The notes under the pieces: model-generated
Told to the model about the DNA's origin: nothing
Database searches by the model: none
The model's input: only the letters and a program-made list of their open reading frames with translations
Made by a program: the position numbers and the translations under genes
Assembly (NCBI GenBank): GCA_023415915.1
Contig: JAEZIZ010000027.1
Span: 1 to 14,912, forward strand
Direction of reading: 5' to 3'
DNA length: 14,912 nucleotides
From: Bacillota bacterium
GTDB lineage: Bacteria > Bacillota > Clostridia > Christensenellales > SZUA-584
Shown: positions 1-7,227 of the stretch, piece by piece
Layout: each line of letters opens with the position of its first letter
Numbering within the stretch: position 1 is the first letter of the stretch

Positions 1-90
1 CTCCTTTGTAGTTTTAGAAACGGTCGGCGAAACCTTTTCTATTCTACTTTTGGAGGTTCTTCTTTTCAAACGCTAAAGCTATCTGTTCCT
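1..90. other. Unassigned edge sequence
   Basis: No gene can be identified. On the plus strand, frame 2 is open from the edge to a TAA at 74-76 and frame 1 is open to a TAG at 100-102, which lies inside the terminator hairpin. Because a strong plus-strand terminator follows directly, this is probably the 3' end of a plus-strand gene convergent with rpmA. About 24 residues are too few to name it. Confidence 0.25.
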
Positions 91-116
91 CCACACGCTT
101 AGCGTGTGGTTTTTTT
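91..116 (+). terminator. Rho-independent terminator (plus strand)
   Basis: A perfect 8-bp stem (ccacacgc 91-98 with gcgtgtgg 102-109) with a 3-base loop is followed by seven T's. It would end a plus-strand transcript entering from the left of the window. It does not act on the minus strand, where no T tract follows the stem. Confidence 0.85.
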
Positions 117-123
117 ATGATAA

Positions 124-155
124 TAAAAAACAAGCCCCGCATTACGCAAGGCTTG
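124..155 (-). terminator. Terminator of the rplU-rpmA operon
   Basis: Read on the minus strand, a stem of caagcc (150-155) with ggcttg (131-136) is followed by a run of T's (124-130). It begins 16 bases after the rpmA stop codon. This ends the operon, so obg, which often follows rpmA in Firmicutes, is not co-transcribed here. Confidence 0.75.
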
Positions 156-170
156 CTGTGATTCGTATTG

Positions 171-425
171 TTAGCTAGGGTAAACGCTGACCTGCTTTTT
201 ATCGCGGCCTTTGCGCTCGAATTTGACGTTGCCGCTCACCGTAGCGAACAGCGTATCGTCGCTGCCGATACCCACGTTGTTGCCGGGGTAGATCTTCGTC
301 CCCCTCTGGCGCACGAGTATATTTCCGGCGAGCACAAACTGGCCGTCTCCGCGCTTAACGCCGAGCCGCTTGCTCTCGCTGTCTCTTCCGTTTCTGGAGC
401 TTCCGACTCCCTTTTTATGTGCCAT
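171..425 (-). CDS. rpmA: 50S ribosomal protein L27
   Basis: L27 is a large-subunit protein whose N-terminal tail reaches the peptidyl-transferase centre. The 84-residue product begins MAHKKG and carries the family signature NGRDSESKRLGVKRGDGQ, then a basic C-terminal half, so it is full length. The ATG at 425 has GAGGTG nine bases upstream. The gene lies 30 bases after rplU and is followed by a terminator. Most Firmicutes make L27 with a short N-terminal extension (about nine residues, ending FFA) that the protease Prp (YsxB) removes. Here the protein starts at the mature residue, and no prp gene lies between rplU and rpmA, where it usually sits. The identification is secure. Confidence 0.97.
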   Translation of the reverse strand: MAHKKGVGSSRNGRDSESKRLGVKRGDGQFVLAGNILVRQRGTKIYPGNNVGIGSDDTLFATVSGNVKFERKGRDKKQVSVYPS

Positions 426-455
426 CTATGAATGCACCTCGCTTTCCCTTTGAGA

Positions 456-959
456 CTACTTTGTCTCTGGTTCCGTAGCCTTAGCCGTCGTCTTCTTGGC
501 TGCCGGCTTCTTTTCCGCCGCGGGTTTTGCCGCTTTTTCAGCCGCCGCTTTTGTTGCCGTCGCGGGCTTTGCCGCTTTGGCTGCGGGCTTGGCTGCCGGT
601 TTATCCGCCGCCGCGATCTCCGCCGCCGTTTCTTCCGTCGCTTTTTCCTTGGCCGTGGTTATGCCCGTTATCTCAATCTTAGTGAACGGCTGCCTGTGCC
701 CCTGCTTTTTGCGGTAATTTTCCTTCGGCTTATATTTGAACACAACGACTTTTTTCTCTTTGCCTTGTGCTATTACCTTAGCCTTTACCTTGGCGCCTTT
801 TACGGTGGGCGTCCCAATCATAACGTTGTCGCCGTCGGATACCACGAGCGCGTCGAAACTTACGGATTTGCCTATTTCTGTATCAAGCTTCTCGACGAAT
901 ACGACGTCGCCCTTGCTTGCCTTATACTGCTTTCCGCCCGTCTCAAATACTGCGTACAT
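456..959 (-). CDS. rplU: 50S ribosomal protein L21 with long Ala/Lys/Pro tail
   Basis: L21 binds 23S rRNA in the large subunit. Residues 1-103 are a complete L21 domain, starting MYAVFETGGKQYK and carrying the RNA-binding signature KPKENYRKKQGHRQ near residues 77-90. The usual protein ends at about 103 residues, but this one continues for some 64 more. The extra tail (104-167) is almost only Ala, Lys, Pro, Glu and Thr, with PAAK-like repeats and no aromatic or Cys residues, so it is likely disordered and basic, like a histone H1 tail. The ATG at 959 has AGGAGGT seven bases upstream. A strong promoter and a structured leader precede the gene. The L21 identity is secure; the role of the tail is unknown. 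Confidence 0.96.
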   Translation of the reverse strand: MYAVFETGGKQYKASKGDVVFVEKLDTEIGKSVSFDALVVSDGDNVMIGTPTVKGAKVKAKVIAQGKEKKVVVFKYKPKENYRKKQGHRQPFTKIEITGITTAKEKATEETAAEIAAADKPAAKPAAKAAKPATATKAAAEKAAKPAAEKKPAAKKTTAKATEPETK

Positions 960-969
960 AGCTGCTACC

Positions 970-1045
970 TCCTCTTCCCAGTCTCGCCGTTACGGTAACG
1001 TTCTTTTCGAACGTTTTTTATAGACCGTTTCCGAGCGGCTCAGTT
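970..1045 (-). promoter_or_regulatory. Structured 5' leader of rplU (possible L21 leader)
   Basis: About 80 transcribed bases lie between the promoter and the rplU Shine-Dalgarno. Two adjacent hairpins are visible on the minus strand: aacgttc/gaacgtt (1009-1015 with 997-1003, 5-base loop) and cgtta/taacg (about 996-1000 with 988-992, 3-base loop). They share bases near 997-1000, so they may be alternative folds. L21 mRNA leaders that act in autoregulation are known in Firmicutes (Rfam L21_leader). Membership is inferred from position and structure only. Confidence 0.45.
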
Positions 1046-1049
1046 TTAG

Positions 1050-1078
1050 ATAATACCATATTGCATGCGCTCTGTCAA
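1050..1078 (-). promoter_or_regulatory. SigA-type promoter for rplU-rpmA
   Basis: On the minus strand a perfect -35 TTGACA (1073-1078) is separated by 17 bases from TATTAT (1050-1055). The -35 overlaps the last codons of the upstream RNase G gene. The ribosomal protein genes can therefore be transcribed strongly and independently of it. Confidence 0.8.
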
Positions 1079-2604
1079 CAAAACACCTTCGCTTTTCCCA
1101 TAAGCTTGTCCCTCTCTTTTGAGGACGTTATCTCGGTCATGCGGTAATCGGCTATATGCATCGCTTCGTCGGAAAGTACGTATAGCTTCACGCCTTCCAC
1201 CTTGGGCAGTATAGGCTCTTCCTCCGGGCCTCTGCTCTCTATGAACTTCGCTACAAGCGGGTTGACTACAATGAGGTATTCCTTTACGTCGCTGTTCGCC
1301 GTCTGCCGCAGCACAAGGCGCCGTATGTTCATCGCCGTCGTCTCCTCGCTGTCCACGAGCCCGCTGCCTCCGCAGTACGGGCATGTGCGCTTGACTATGC
1401 TCGAGAGCTTCTTTCTTACCTTTTTGCGCGTCATCTCCACGAGCCCTAAGCTCGTTATGCCGAGCACATTAGTCTTAGTCCTGTCGTTGGCGAGCGCCGC
1501 TTCCAGCGCCTCTACTACCTTTTGCTTATTGCCTTCGACCTCCATGTCGATAAAGTCTATTATTATTATGCCGCTTATATCGCGCAGCCGCAGCTGCTTT
1601 GCTATTTCCTTGGCGGCCTCAATGTTCACCTCAAGTATCGTCTCCTGCAGGTCCGTATCGCCCACGTACTTGCCGGTATTGACGTCTATTACCGTAAGCG
1701 CTTCCGTTTCGTCTATTACCAAATAAGCGCCGTTCTTCATCCAGACTTTCTTTTCGAGCGCCTTGTCAATACGAGCCTGTATGCCGTAATCGTCAAATAT
1801 GCTTACGCCCGCGGTATAGTACCGCACCCTGTCCTTCATGTTGGGCGCTATTATATTAGCAACGGCCGTCACCTTATCGAAATATTCCCTGTCGTTTATC
1901 ACGAATTCGGAAACGTCGGTCGTAAACATGTCGCGCACCGTCCTGAATATAAGCGATTCCTCCGCGTGTACGAGCCTTGGAGCCCTGAGCACCTCGCTCC
2001 TGCTCAATATACGCTGCCAAAGCCTTTCTAAAAACTTTAGTTCGCCTATAAATTCGTCCGCCGTTTTGCCCGCGGCAGCCGTACGCACAATAACGCCCAT
2101 ATCTTTTGGTTTTATGCTTTCGAGCACCTCTTTTAATCTCGTGCGCTCCGCCTCGTCCTCTATGCGCCGCGAAACGCCCACATGGTTGACGGTAGGCATA
2201 AGCACTAGCATGCGCCCCGGCAGCGTCACATGCGACGTTATACGCGCTCCCTTAGCGCCGCCCGGCTGCTTTAATACCTGCACGACTATCTCCTGCCCTT
2301 CCTTTACCATGTCCTCTATGCTCTTGGGCTTTAGGTTCGGGTGGTCGGAGCTGTTGCCAAACTCAAAGTCGGACGCGTCCACAAGTATATCGCCCGCATA
2401 GAGGAACGCGTTGCGCTCGAGGCCTATGTCAACAAAAGCTGCCTGCATGCCCGGAAGCACGTTGGCCACTCTGCCCTTGTAGATGTTGCCGACGAGCCGC
2501 TCTTTCCCTCTGCGCTCCACATGTATCTCTACGAGCTTGTCGTCTTCAAGCAGCGCGATCCTTACCTCCAAGGGGTTCACATCCGCGATTATTTTTTTAG
2601 TCAT
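1075..2604 (-). CDS. rng: Ribonuclease G / E family endoribonuclease
   Basis: This is a single-strand-specific endoribonuclease of rRNA maturation and mRNA decay. The 509 residues match RNase G size and lack a long RNase E scaffold tail. An N-terminal S1 domain (about 38-125) includes GNIYKGRVANVLPGMQAAFV. The catalytic core has the Mg-binding aspartates D307 (VIDVNTGK) and D350 (IIIDFID), equivalent to D303 and D346 of E. coli RNase E. The zinc-link CPYC (C408, C411) comes from the CPxCxGxG motif used in dimerisation. The ATG at 2604 has GGAG seven bases upstream. The gene lies 48 bases after the TIGR03936-like gene, and its end overlaps the rplU promoter. This is the usual clostridial neighbourhood for RNase G. 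The rng/cafA symbol is by family. Confidence 0.95.
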   Translation of the reverse strand: MTKKIIADVNPLEVRIALLEDDKLVEIHVERRGKERLVGNIYKGRVANVLPGMQAAFVDIGLERNAFLYAGDILVDASDFEFGNSSDHPNLKPKSIEDMVKEGQEIVVQVLKQPGGAKGARITSHVTLPGRMLVLMPTVNHVGVSRRIEDEAERTRLKEVLESIKPKDMGVIVRTAAAGKTADEFIGELKFLERLWQRILSRSEVLRAPRLVHAEESLIFRTVRDMFTTDVSEFVINDREYFDKVTAVANIIAPNMKDRVRYYTAGVSIFDDYGIQARIDKALEKKVWMKNGAYLVIDETEALTVIDVNTGKYVGDTDLQETILEVNIEAAKEIAKQLRLRDISGIIIIDFIDMEVEGNKQKVVEALEAALANDRTKTNVLGITSLGLVEMTRKKVRKKLSSIVKRTCPYCGGSGLVDSEETTAMNIRRLVLRQTANSDVKEYLIVVNPLVAKFIESRGPEEEPILPKVEGVKLYVLSDEAMHIADYRMTEITSSKERDKLMGKAKVFC

Positions 2605-2652
2605 CCACAGTCTCCAAAATTTATTTTAAATATTTATAAAGGCGCTTGCCTT

Positions 2653-3312
2653 CTAATTCACATCGCAAAACGCGGCCAGCAGGCTGACCGTCTTACCATC
2701 AACCCGCGTAAACAGACCCGTGCGCACTATGTCACACGGAAAATCTCCGGTGAGCTTTTTAATTTCTCCAATCACGATATCAGGCCTTAAACTTCCTGAA
2801 GGAGCGGCGGCCAGCCTCATCACAATGCAGCCCCCGCTTATGCCGAGATCGAATATGTTGTGCCTTATGTCTATATGCTTTCCGTCTTTGTCAATGATTA
2901 TATGCTCGGAATCCATTATATCACATATCGCGCGTTTTATCTCATCCAACTTTTCATATATCGACACCCTGTATTCCGCTTCACTTACCGACGCGGCGAG
3001 CTTGGGCGCGTTTTCCTTAAGCTTAACGGCGCGTTTTGCGTACAGCCCCGGCGGCAACGAAGCCTTCATCGCTTCAAGAAACCGGCCGGGGTCAATATCG
3101 CACTCCATGGCCATCTCTACGCATTCGCATTCGCTCTCTATTCCGAGCGCCAGCGCCGACGCGAACGACACCGCGTAATGCGGGTTAAACCCCTTAGTAA
3201 GCGCCACCGGCAGACCCGAGCGCCTTATAGCGCGGGAAAAGGCGCGCTGCAGATCGAGGTGGGATATAAATTTTGCCGCGTCTTTCTTTTCGAATTCCAG
3301 CGCTATCCTCAT
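2653..3312 (-). CDS. TIGR03936 / DUF2344 family protein, partner of the upstream radical SAM protein
   Basis: The 219-residue product matches the TIGR03936 (DUF2344) family of unknown function. Visible signatures are FISHLDLQRAFSRAIRRSGLP and KGFNPHYAVSFASALALGIES near the N terminus, followed by a less conserved C-terminal half. I chose the ATG at 3312 rather than the GTG at 3318 because that ATG overlaps the radical SAM stop in the classic ATGA arrangement, implying translational coupling. In many bacteria this domain is fused to the C terminus of the radical SAM protein, so the two very likely work together. No catalytic motif is recognisable. Some authors suspect a role in RNA or ribosome modification from its neighbours, but that is inference. 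Confidence 0.88.
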   Translation of the reverse strand: MRIALEFEKKDAAKFISHLDLQRAFSRAIRRSGLPVALTKGFNPHYAVSFASALALGIESECECVEMAMECDIDPGRFLEAMKASLPPGLYAKRAVKLKENAPKLAASVSEAEYRVSIYEKLDEIKRAICDIMDSEHIIIDKDGKHIDIRHNIFDLGISGGCIVMRLAAAPSGSLRPDIVIGEIKKLTGDFPCDIVRTGLFTRVDGKTVSLLAAFCDVN

Positions 3313-5141
3313 ACGCACAGCCCCGCTTCCCTAAGACCGCATCCGAGACAGCCCTCGCGGCAGTCGGGCGTAGTAGCTCCCGCGAGCGACGCATTTTTCT
3401 CGCTCCACAGGATTTCCCTGCTTACGCCGGTATCTATCATGTCCCACGGGAATATCTCGTTTTCGCCTCTCTCCCGGTTAGCGTAAAATTCCGCCGGTAT
3501 GCCCGCGGTTTCGAACGCCTTTTTCCATTTGTCAAAGTCGAATAATTCCATCCAGCTGTCAAATCTGCAGCCGAGCCGGAACGCTTCCTCAAGCAGTCTT
3601 GAAAGCTTTCTGTCTCCGCGCGAGAACACCGCCTCGAGCATAGAGAGCCTCGAGTCGTGCCAGTTGTAAGTAACGCCTTTTATGTATTTGAGCGCGTCCT
3701 TTAAAAGCCGCTGCTTTCTGTAAAGCTCGTCCATGCTGTCCTGCGGCTCCCACTGAAACGGCGTATGCGGCTTGGGTACGAAGTTGGACGCGCTGACGGT
3801 GAGCTTAAAGCCACCGCGCCGCTTCTCTTTGGGAACGCCGTAGTATAGGTCGCGTATTTTCGCTGCCATATGCGCTATGCCCTTTACGTCTTCGTCCGTC
3901 TCGCCGGGTAGGCCTATCATGAAATAGAGCTTAACGCCGTTTGAGCCGCTCTCGAAGGCTTCCTTAACCGCAGAGTATATGTCGTCGTCCGTTATGTTCT
4001 TGTTTATTATATCGCGCAGCCTTTGTGTTCCCGCTTCGGGAGCGAAAGTCAGCCCCGTGTTCCTCACCTGCTTTAAGCGCTGCGCGTACTCGCCTTCGTA
4101 CGAATCAACGCGCAGCGACGGCACCGCCACCGAAACGCCGCTTCCTTCAAACGCGTCCGTCAGCTCGCAGACGAGCCTTGCCACCTCGGAATAGTCGCCG
4201 GTAGAGAGCGAGCACAGCGACACCTCCTCGTGGCCAGTGTTAGCTATCGATTCTTTAGCCTGCTCAATCAGCCTGTCCGCATTTCTCTCGCGCACCGGGC
4301 GGTACACCATGCCCGCCTGGCAGAACCGGCAGCCGCGCGTGCAGCCTCGCATTATCTCCAGCGTCACCCTGTCGTGCACAACGCCAAGGTAAGGCACTAT
4401 CGGGAAACAAGGAAAAAAGCTCGCGTCAAAATCCGCCGCAACGCGCTTTTGCACGCTTTTGGGCTCTCCTTCTTTGGCCGTTATGCTCTTAATTGTTCCG
4501 TCTTCGTTGTATGCAATATCGTAAAGCGACGGCACGTATATGCCGCCTATGCCAGCCGCTTTTCTTAAAAACGCGCTGCGCTCAAAGCCTTCGCGCTTAC
4601 ACTGCATATACAGCTTCATAAGCTCGGGCAGCGATTCTTCCGCTTCGCCTATTACAAATATATCGAAGAAATCCGCTACCGGCTCGGGGTTGTACGTGCT
4701 CCCGCCGCCCGCTATCACAACCGGGCCTTCGCTCCTCTCCGCAGCGCGCAATGGTATGCCCGCCATAGAGAGCATGGCGAGCACGTTGGTATAGCACATC
4801 TCGTAAGAAAGGCTGAAGCCTACGATATCGAACTCATTAAGCGGCGTCTTTGTCTCAAGCGAAAACAACGGAAGTCCCGCAGTCTTTAACGCCTGCTCCA
4901 TGTCTGGCCACGGGCAGAAACAGCGCTCGGCGTACACGCCCTCCATATTGTTTAGCAGATGGTACAGTATGCTTGTCCCGGTATGCGACATTCCGACTTC
5001 GTATACGTCGGGGAAACAGAACGCGAACCGCGTCGTATCCGCATTTATACCTTTTTTCACTTCGCCCAGTTCGCCCCCCGTATACCTTGCGGGCTTCTGT
5101 ACGCCGGGGAGTATACGCTCGAGCTTTTTTAAATCTATCAT
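3309..5141 (-). CDS. TIGR03960-type radical SAM protein with B12-binding-like N-terminal domain
   Basis: This is a 610-residue radical SAM protein of unknown substrate. Residues about 35-175 form a Rossmann-like domain of the kind annotated as B12-binding (FCFPDVYEVG, IVGFSLSYEMCYTN, VVIAGGGSTYNPEP), but no DxHxxG cobalamin-ligand motif is visible. The radical SAM core starts at CTRGCRFC (C267, C271, C274) and is followed by GLTFAPEAGTQRLRDIINKN and MIGLPGETDED. At the extreme C terminus a second CxxxCxxC (C594, C598, C601, plus C609) could hold another Fe-S cluster. Length is normal for the family. The ATG at 5141 has AAGGA five bases upstream. The gene overlaps its TIGR03936 partner by four bases and follows the MBL-glyoxalase gene by 32 bases. 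Confidence 0.92.
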   Translation of the reverse strand: MIDLKKLERILPGVQKPARYTGGELGEVKKGINADTTRFAFCFPDVYEVGMSHTGTSILYHLLNNMEGVYAERCFCPWPDMEQALKTAGLPLFSLETKTPLNEFDIVGFSLSYEMCYTNVLAMLSMAGIPLRAAERSEGPVVIAGGGSTYNPEPVADFFDIFVIGEAEESLPELMKLYMQCKREGFERSAFLRKAAGIGGIYVPSLYDIAYNEDGTIKSITAKEGEPKSVQKRVAADFDASFFPCFPIVPYLGVVHDRVTLEIMRGCTRGCRFCQAGMVYRPVRERNADRLIEQAKESIANTGHEEVSLCSLSTGDYSEVARLVCELTDAFEGSGVSVAVPSLRVDSYEGEYAQRLKQVRNTGLTFAPEAGTQRLRDIINKNITDDDIYSAVKEAFESGSNGVKLYFMIGLPGETDEDVKGIAHMAAKIRDLYYGVPKEKRRGGFKLTVSASNFVPKPHTPFQWEPQDSMDELYRKQRLLKDALKYIKGVTYNWHDSRLSMLEAVFSRGDRKLSRLLEEAFRLGCRFDSWMELFDFDKWKKAFETAGIPAEFYANRERGENEIFPWDMIDTGVSREILWSEKNASLAGATTPDCREGCLGCGLREAGLCV

Positions 5142-5173
5142 CTCAATCCTTGCTGTAACTATTTTCGGCCCAA

Positions 5174-6274
5174 TTAACGCTTTGCGGGCTTTACTTCCTG
5201 CCAGTAGCCGTCGGGGTCTTCTATGAAATAAACGCCCATGTCTTTGTTCTCATAGCAAACGATGCCCATGCTCTTGTGCTTATTATACGCCGCTTCAAAA
5301 TCGTCCGCCGTAAAGCAGATATGGCTCTCGTTGTCGCCAAGGTCGTAAGGCCCTTCCTTATCTTTGAGCCATGTGAGCTCCAATCCAAAGCCCGTTACGC
5401 CGTCTGAGAGAAACACTATTGTAAAGTTCTCGGACTTAATGCGCCTTACTTCTTTTAAGCCGAACGCTTCGCCGTAAAATTTGACGCTTGCATCAATATC
5501 CGTTACGTTTATGTTTGCGTGGTCAATCTTGAACATAGCTTCCTCCTCTTTTTCACCCTCAAAGGTCTCTGTTACCATTACCTGCCCGTTTTTGTAAACC
5601 GGCAGTATTTTCGTTCCCTCAAAGCGCTTTCTTGAGTACGCTTCCGAATCGGCAAACTCCTTTAAGTGTATGGGTATAAACACCTTTGGCTTTACCGCTT
5701 CTATGAACATGTCCGCGCCCTCGTCGTAGCCGCTGCCCATACGCTTGTCCACCGGAAAGAACGCGCAATCCACTCCGCTTACTTCCGCCTTTATATTCTC
5801 CAGTTCGTTTTTAAAATATTTCGTCATCGTGCGGGTGTAGCGCTCGTCGCCGTCGTCGCGCCAGTGCCAGTAGTTAAAATCGCCCGCATGAAAAAAGCTT
5901 TTGCCCTCGCACCTTATAAAAAAGCTGCCGCCTATATCCGTCGAGCCGAACTCACGCACATAAATATACCCGTCCTCGTACGTCTTTCCCTTGGTAAGCA
6001 CTGCGCAATTGACGTCTTTGCCCGCGGGCACAGTCGAGTCGAGTATATAAACCGTATCAGTATTTACGTTTGCCCACTTGAATATACCTTTGTTGAAGTG
6101 GTCGCTGTGCGAATGGGAGACAAAAACATAGACCCGCTGCTTCGCTTTGAGGTCTTCTTCGCTTACCGAGCCTTGCTCTAACCCCTTGTTCTCGTTCTTG
6201 TAGTGGTCGAACACGAGCAGCGACTCGTCAAGTTCCACCGCGACTGCGCTGTGATGAAGAAAATAAACGCGCAT
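5174..6274 (-). CDS. Metallo-beta-lactamase fold / glyoxalase fusion protein
   Basis: Two complete metalloenzyme domains share one 366-residue frame. Residues 1-237 are a metallo-beta-lactamase hydrolase of the UlaG/COG2220 type, with HSHSDH (H54, H56, D58, H59), the D132 ligand in HAGD, and H203 in IPIHLKEF. Residues 247-366 are a vicinal-oxygen-chelate glyoxalase domain with four candidate metal ligands H252, E299, H318 and E360. The joining segment (EGEKEEEA) is very short. I chose the ATG at 6274 over the in-frame TTG at 6295 because the MBL fold starts there and a GGA lies six bases upstream. The gene has its own promoter and sits between spoIVFB and the radical SAM gene. The MBL half is not a clear glyoxalase II, so a methylglyoxal pathway fusion is only a possibility; substrates are unknown. 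Confidence 0.88.
   Translation of the reverse strand: MRVYFLHHSAVAVELDESLLVFDHYKNENKGLEQGSVSEEDLKAKQRVYVFVSHSHSDHFNKGIFKWANVNTDTVYILDSTVPAGKDVNCAVLTKGKTYEDGYIYVREFGSTDIGGSFFIRCEGKSFFHAGDFNYWHWRDDGDERYTRTMTKYFKNELENIKAEVSGVDCAFFPVDKRMGSGYDEGADMFIEAVKPKVFIPIHLKEFADSEAYSRKRFEGTKILPVYKNGQVMVTETFEGEKEEEAMFKIDHANINVTDIDASVKFYGEAFGLKEVRRIKSENFTIVFLSDGVTGFGLELTWLKDKEGPYDLGDNESHICFTADDFEAAYNKHKSMGIVCYENKDMGVYFIEDPDGYWQEVKPAKR
5534..5547 (-). promoter_or_regulatory. Internal Shine-Dalgarno and ATG for the glyoxalase domain
   Basis: Inside the fusion gene, AGGAGG (5542-5547 on the minus strand) lies five bases before an in-frame ATG at 5536, exactly where the glyoxalase domain begins. A separate 120-residue glyoxalase could be made from this start. 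The codons of the Glu-rich linker form the ribosome binding site. Confidence 0.6.
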
Positions 6275-6317
6275 GTTAATTCCAATTCGCTCCAAAAGTA
6301 TAATATACTATTAGAGT

Positions 6318-6346
6318 ATTGTAGCACAGCGCAACTGCACGCACAA
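6318..6346 (-). promoter_or_regulatory. Promoter for the MBL-glyoxalase gene
   Basis: On the minus strand TTGTGC (6341-6346) and TACAAT (6318-6323) are separated by 17 bases, just after the spoIVFB stop codon and about 45 bases before the gene. The -35 matches the consensus at four of six bases and the -10 at five of six. It would let the downstream genes be expressed in vegetative cells, independently of spoIVF. Confidence 0.55.
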
Positions 6347-6348
6347 CA

Positions 6349-7221
6349 TCAGCCGCTGTTATATATGCTCCAAAGCGTCGCATGCGTGCCTTTCTCCATC
6401 ATGCCGTCGAGTATCTGGCGCTCGTCAAGCTCGCAAAGCACCCCCATGTTTTTGTCGAGCACCGTAACGATATTATACTTGCCCGCCTCGAATTCGCGCA
6501 TTATGTCGCTTACCTTTTCGCTCTGCATTGCCGCGAACCTGTTTATCGTTAGAGTCTTGCGCGAGTCCATCCTTTGCCTCTTGTCGGAAAGATCCCGTAT
6601 CAGCGTATACGGCGCGCTCCTCATTTCCTTTATCGACGATATGCATAAGAATATGCCCATCACAAAAAAGCTGGGGTTGAATACTCCCTGCACCCATGTA
6701 TATACGCCCGCGCCAATTATTATCGCCGCGAAAAAAATACCGAGCATAGACATGAACTTAGTTGCCCGCCTGTAGCCCATGAAAGACGCAAAAGACGCTC
6801 GCGCTATCCTCCCGCCGTCGAGAGGAAGCGCGGGCAAAAGGTTAATGGTGGCTATTGCAAGGTTGGCGGAAATAAGCTTGCCCGACAGTGCAAAGCTCTC
6901 GTAATACCTGTCTATTATAAATACCGCGCACGCTGCCAGCATGTTCGCCGCCGGGCCCGCCGCCGCGACAATTATCTCCTTCGCCCTTGAAAGCGCAAAG
7001 CACTGCATCTTAGCCGCGCAGCCGAACGGGAACAGCTCCATCTCGGTTATAGTCATTCCAAGCGCCGCGGCGGCCAGTATATGCGCCCATTCATGAAGTA
7101 TGAGCGCCGGTATGGTACACAGAACGACGTCGCCCATACCAAAGGCTATGAGTGCCGCGACGGCCGGTATCATAAGCGGGTTTATCTTAAACCTGCCGCC
7201 GAACAGCCTTATACCCTTCAT
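6349..7221 (-). CDS. spoIVFB: Site-2 protease, SpoIVFB-like (M50B)
   Basis: This is an intramembrane zinc metalloprotease. In Bacillus, SpoIVFB sits in the outer forespore membrane and cuts pro-sigma-K. The 290-residue product has HEWAH (H43, E44, H47) in an early membrane helix and the third-ligand motif NLLPALPLDGGR with D135, almost at the positions of the B. subtilis enzyme. There are about six hydrophobic segments in residues 1-200. Residues about 235-290 (SDIMREFEAGKYNIVTVLD onward) look like a CBS domain, which SpoIVFB also carries for ATP sensing. The start is six bases after the spoIVFA stop, so translation is probably coupled. The neighbouring spoIVFA-like gene supports the assignment over a generic M50 protease. 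Confidence 0.88.
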   Translation of the reverse strand: MKGIRLFGGRFKINPLMIPAVAALIAFGMGDVVLCTIPALILHEWAHILAAAALGMTITEMELFPFGCAAKMQCFALSRAKEIIVAAAGPAANMLAACAVFIIDRYYESFALSGKLISANLAIATINLLPALPLDGGRIARASFASFMGYRRATKFMSMLGIFFAAIIIGAGVYTWVQGVFNPSFFVMGIFLCISSIKEMRSAPYTLIRDLSDKRQRMDSRKTLTINRFAAMQSEKVSDIMREFEAGKYNIVTVLDKNMGVLCELDERQILDGMMEKGTHATLWSIYNSG

Positions 7222-7227
7222 CTGCCG

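Noticed and set aside
432..998. A long plus-strand frame rich in Arg and Phe opposite rplU
   Set aside because: It is the antisense shadow of the Ala/Lys-rich L21 tail.
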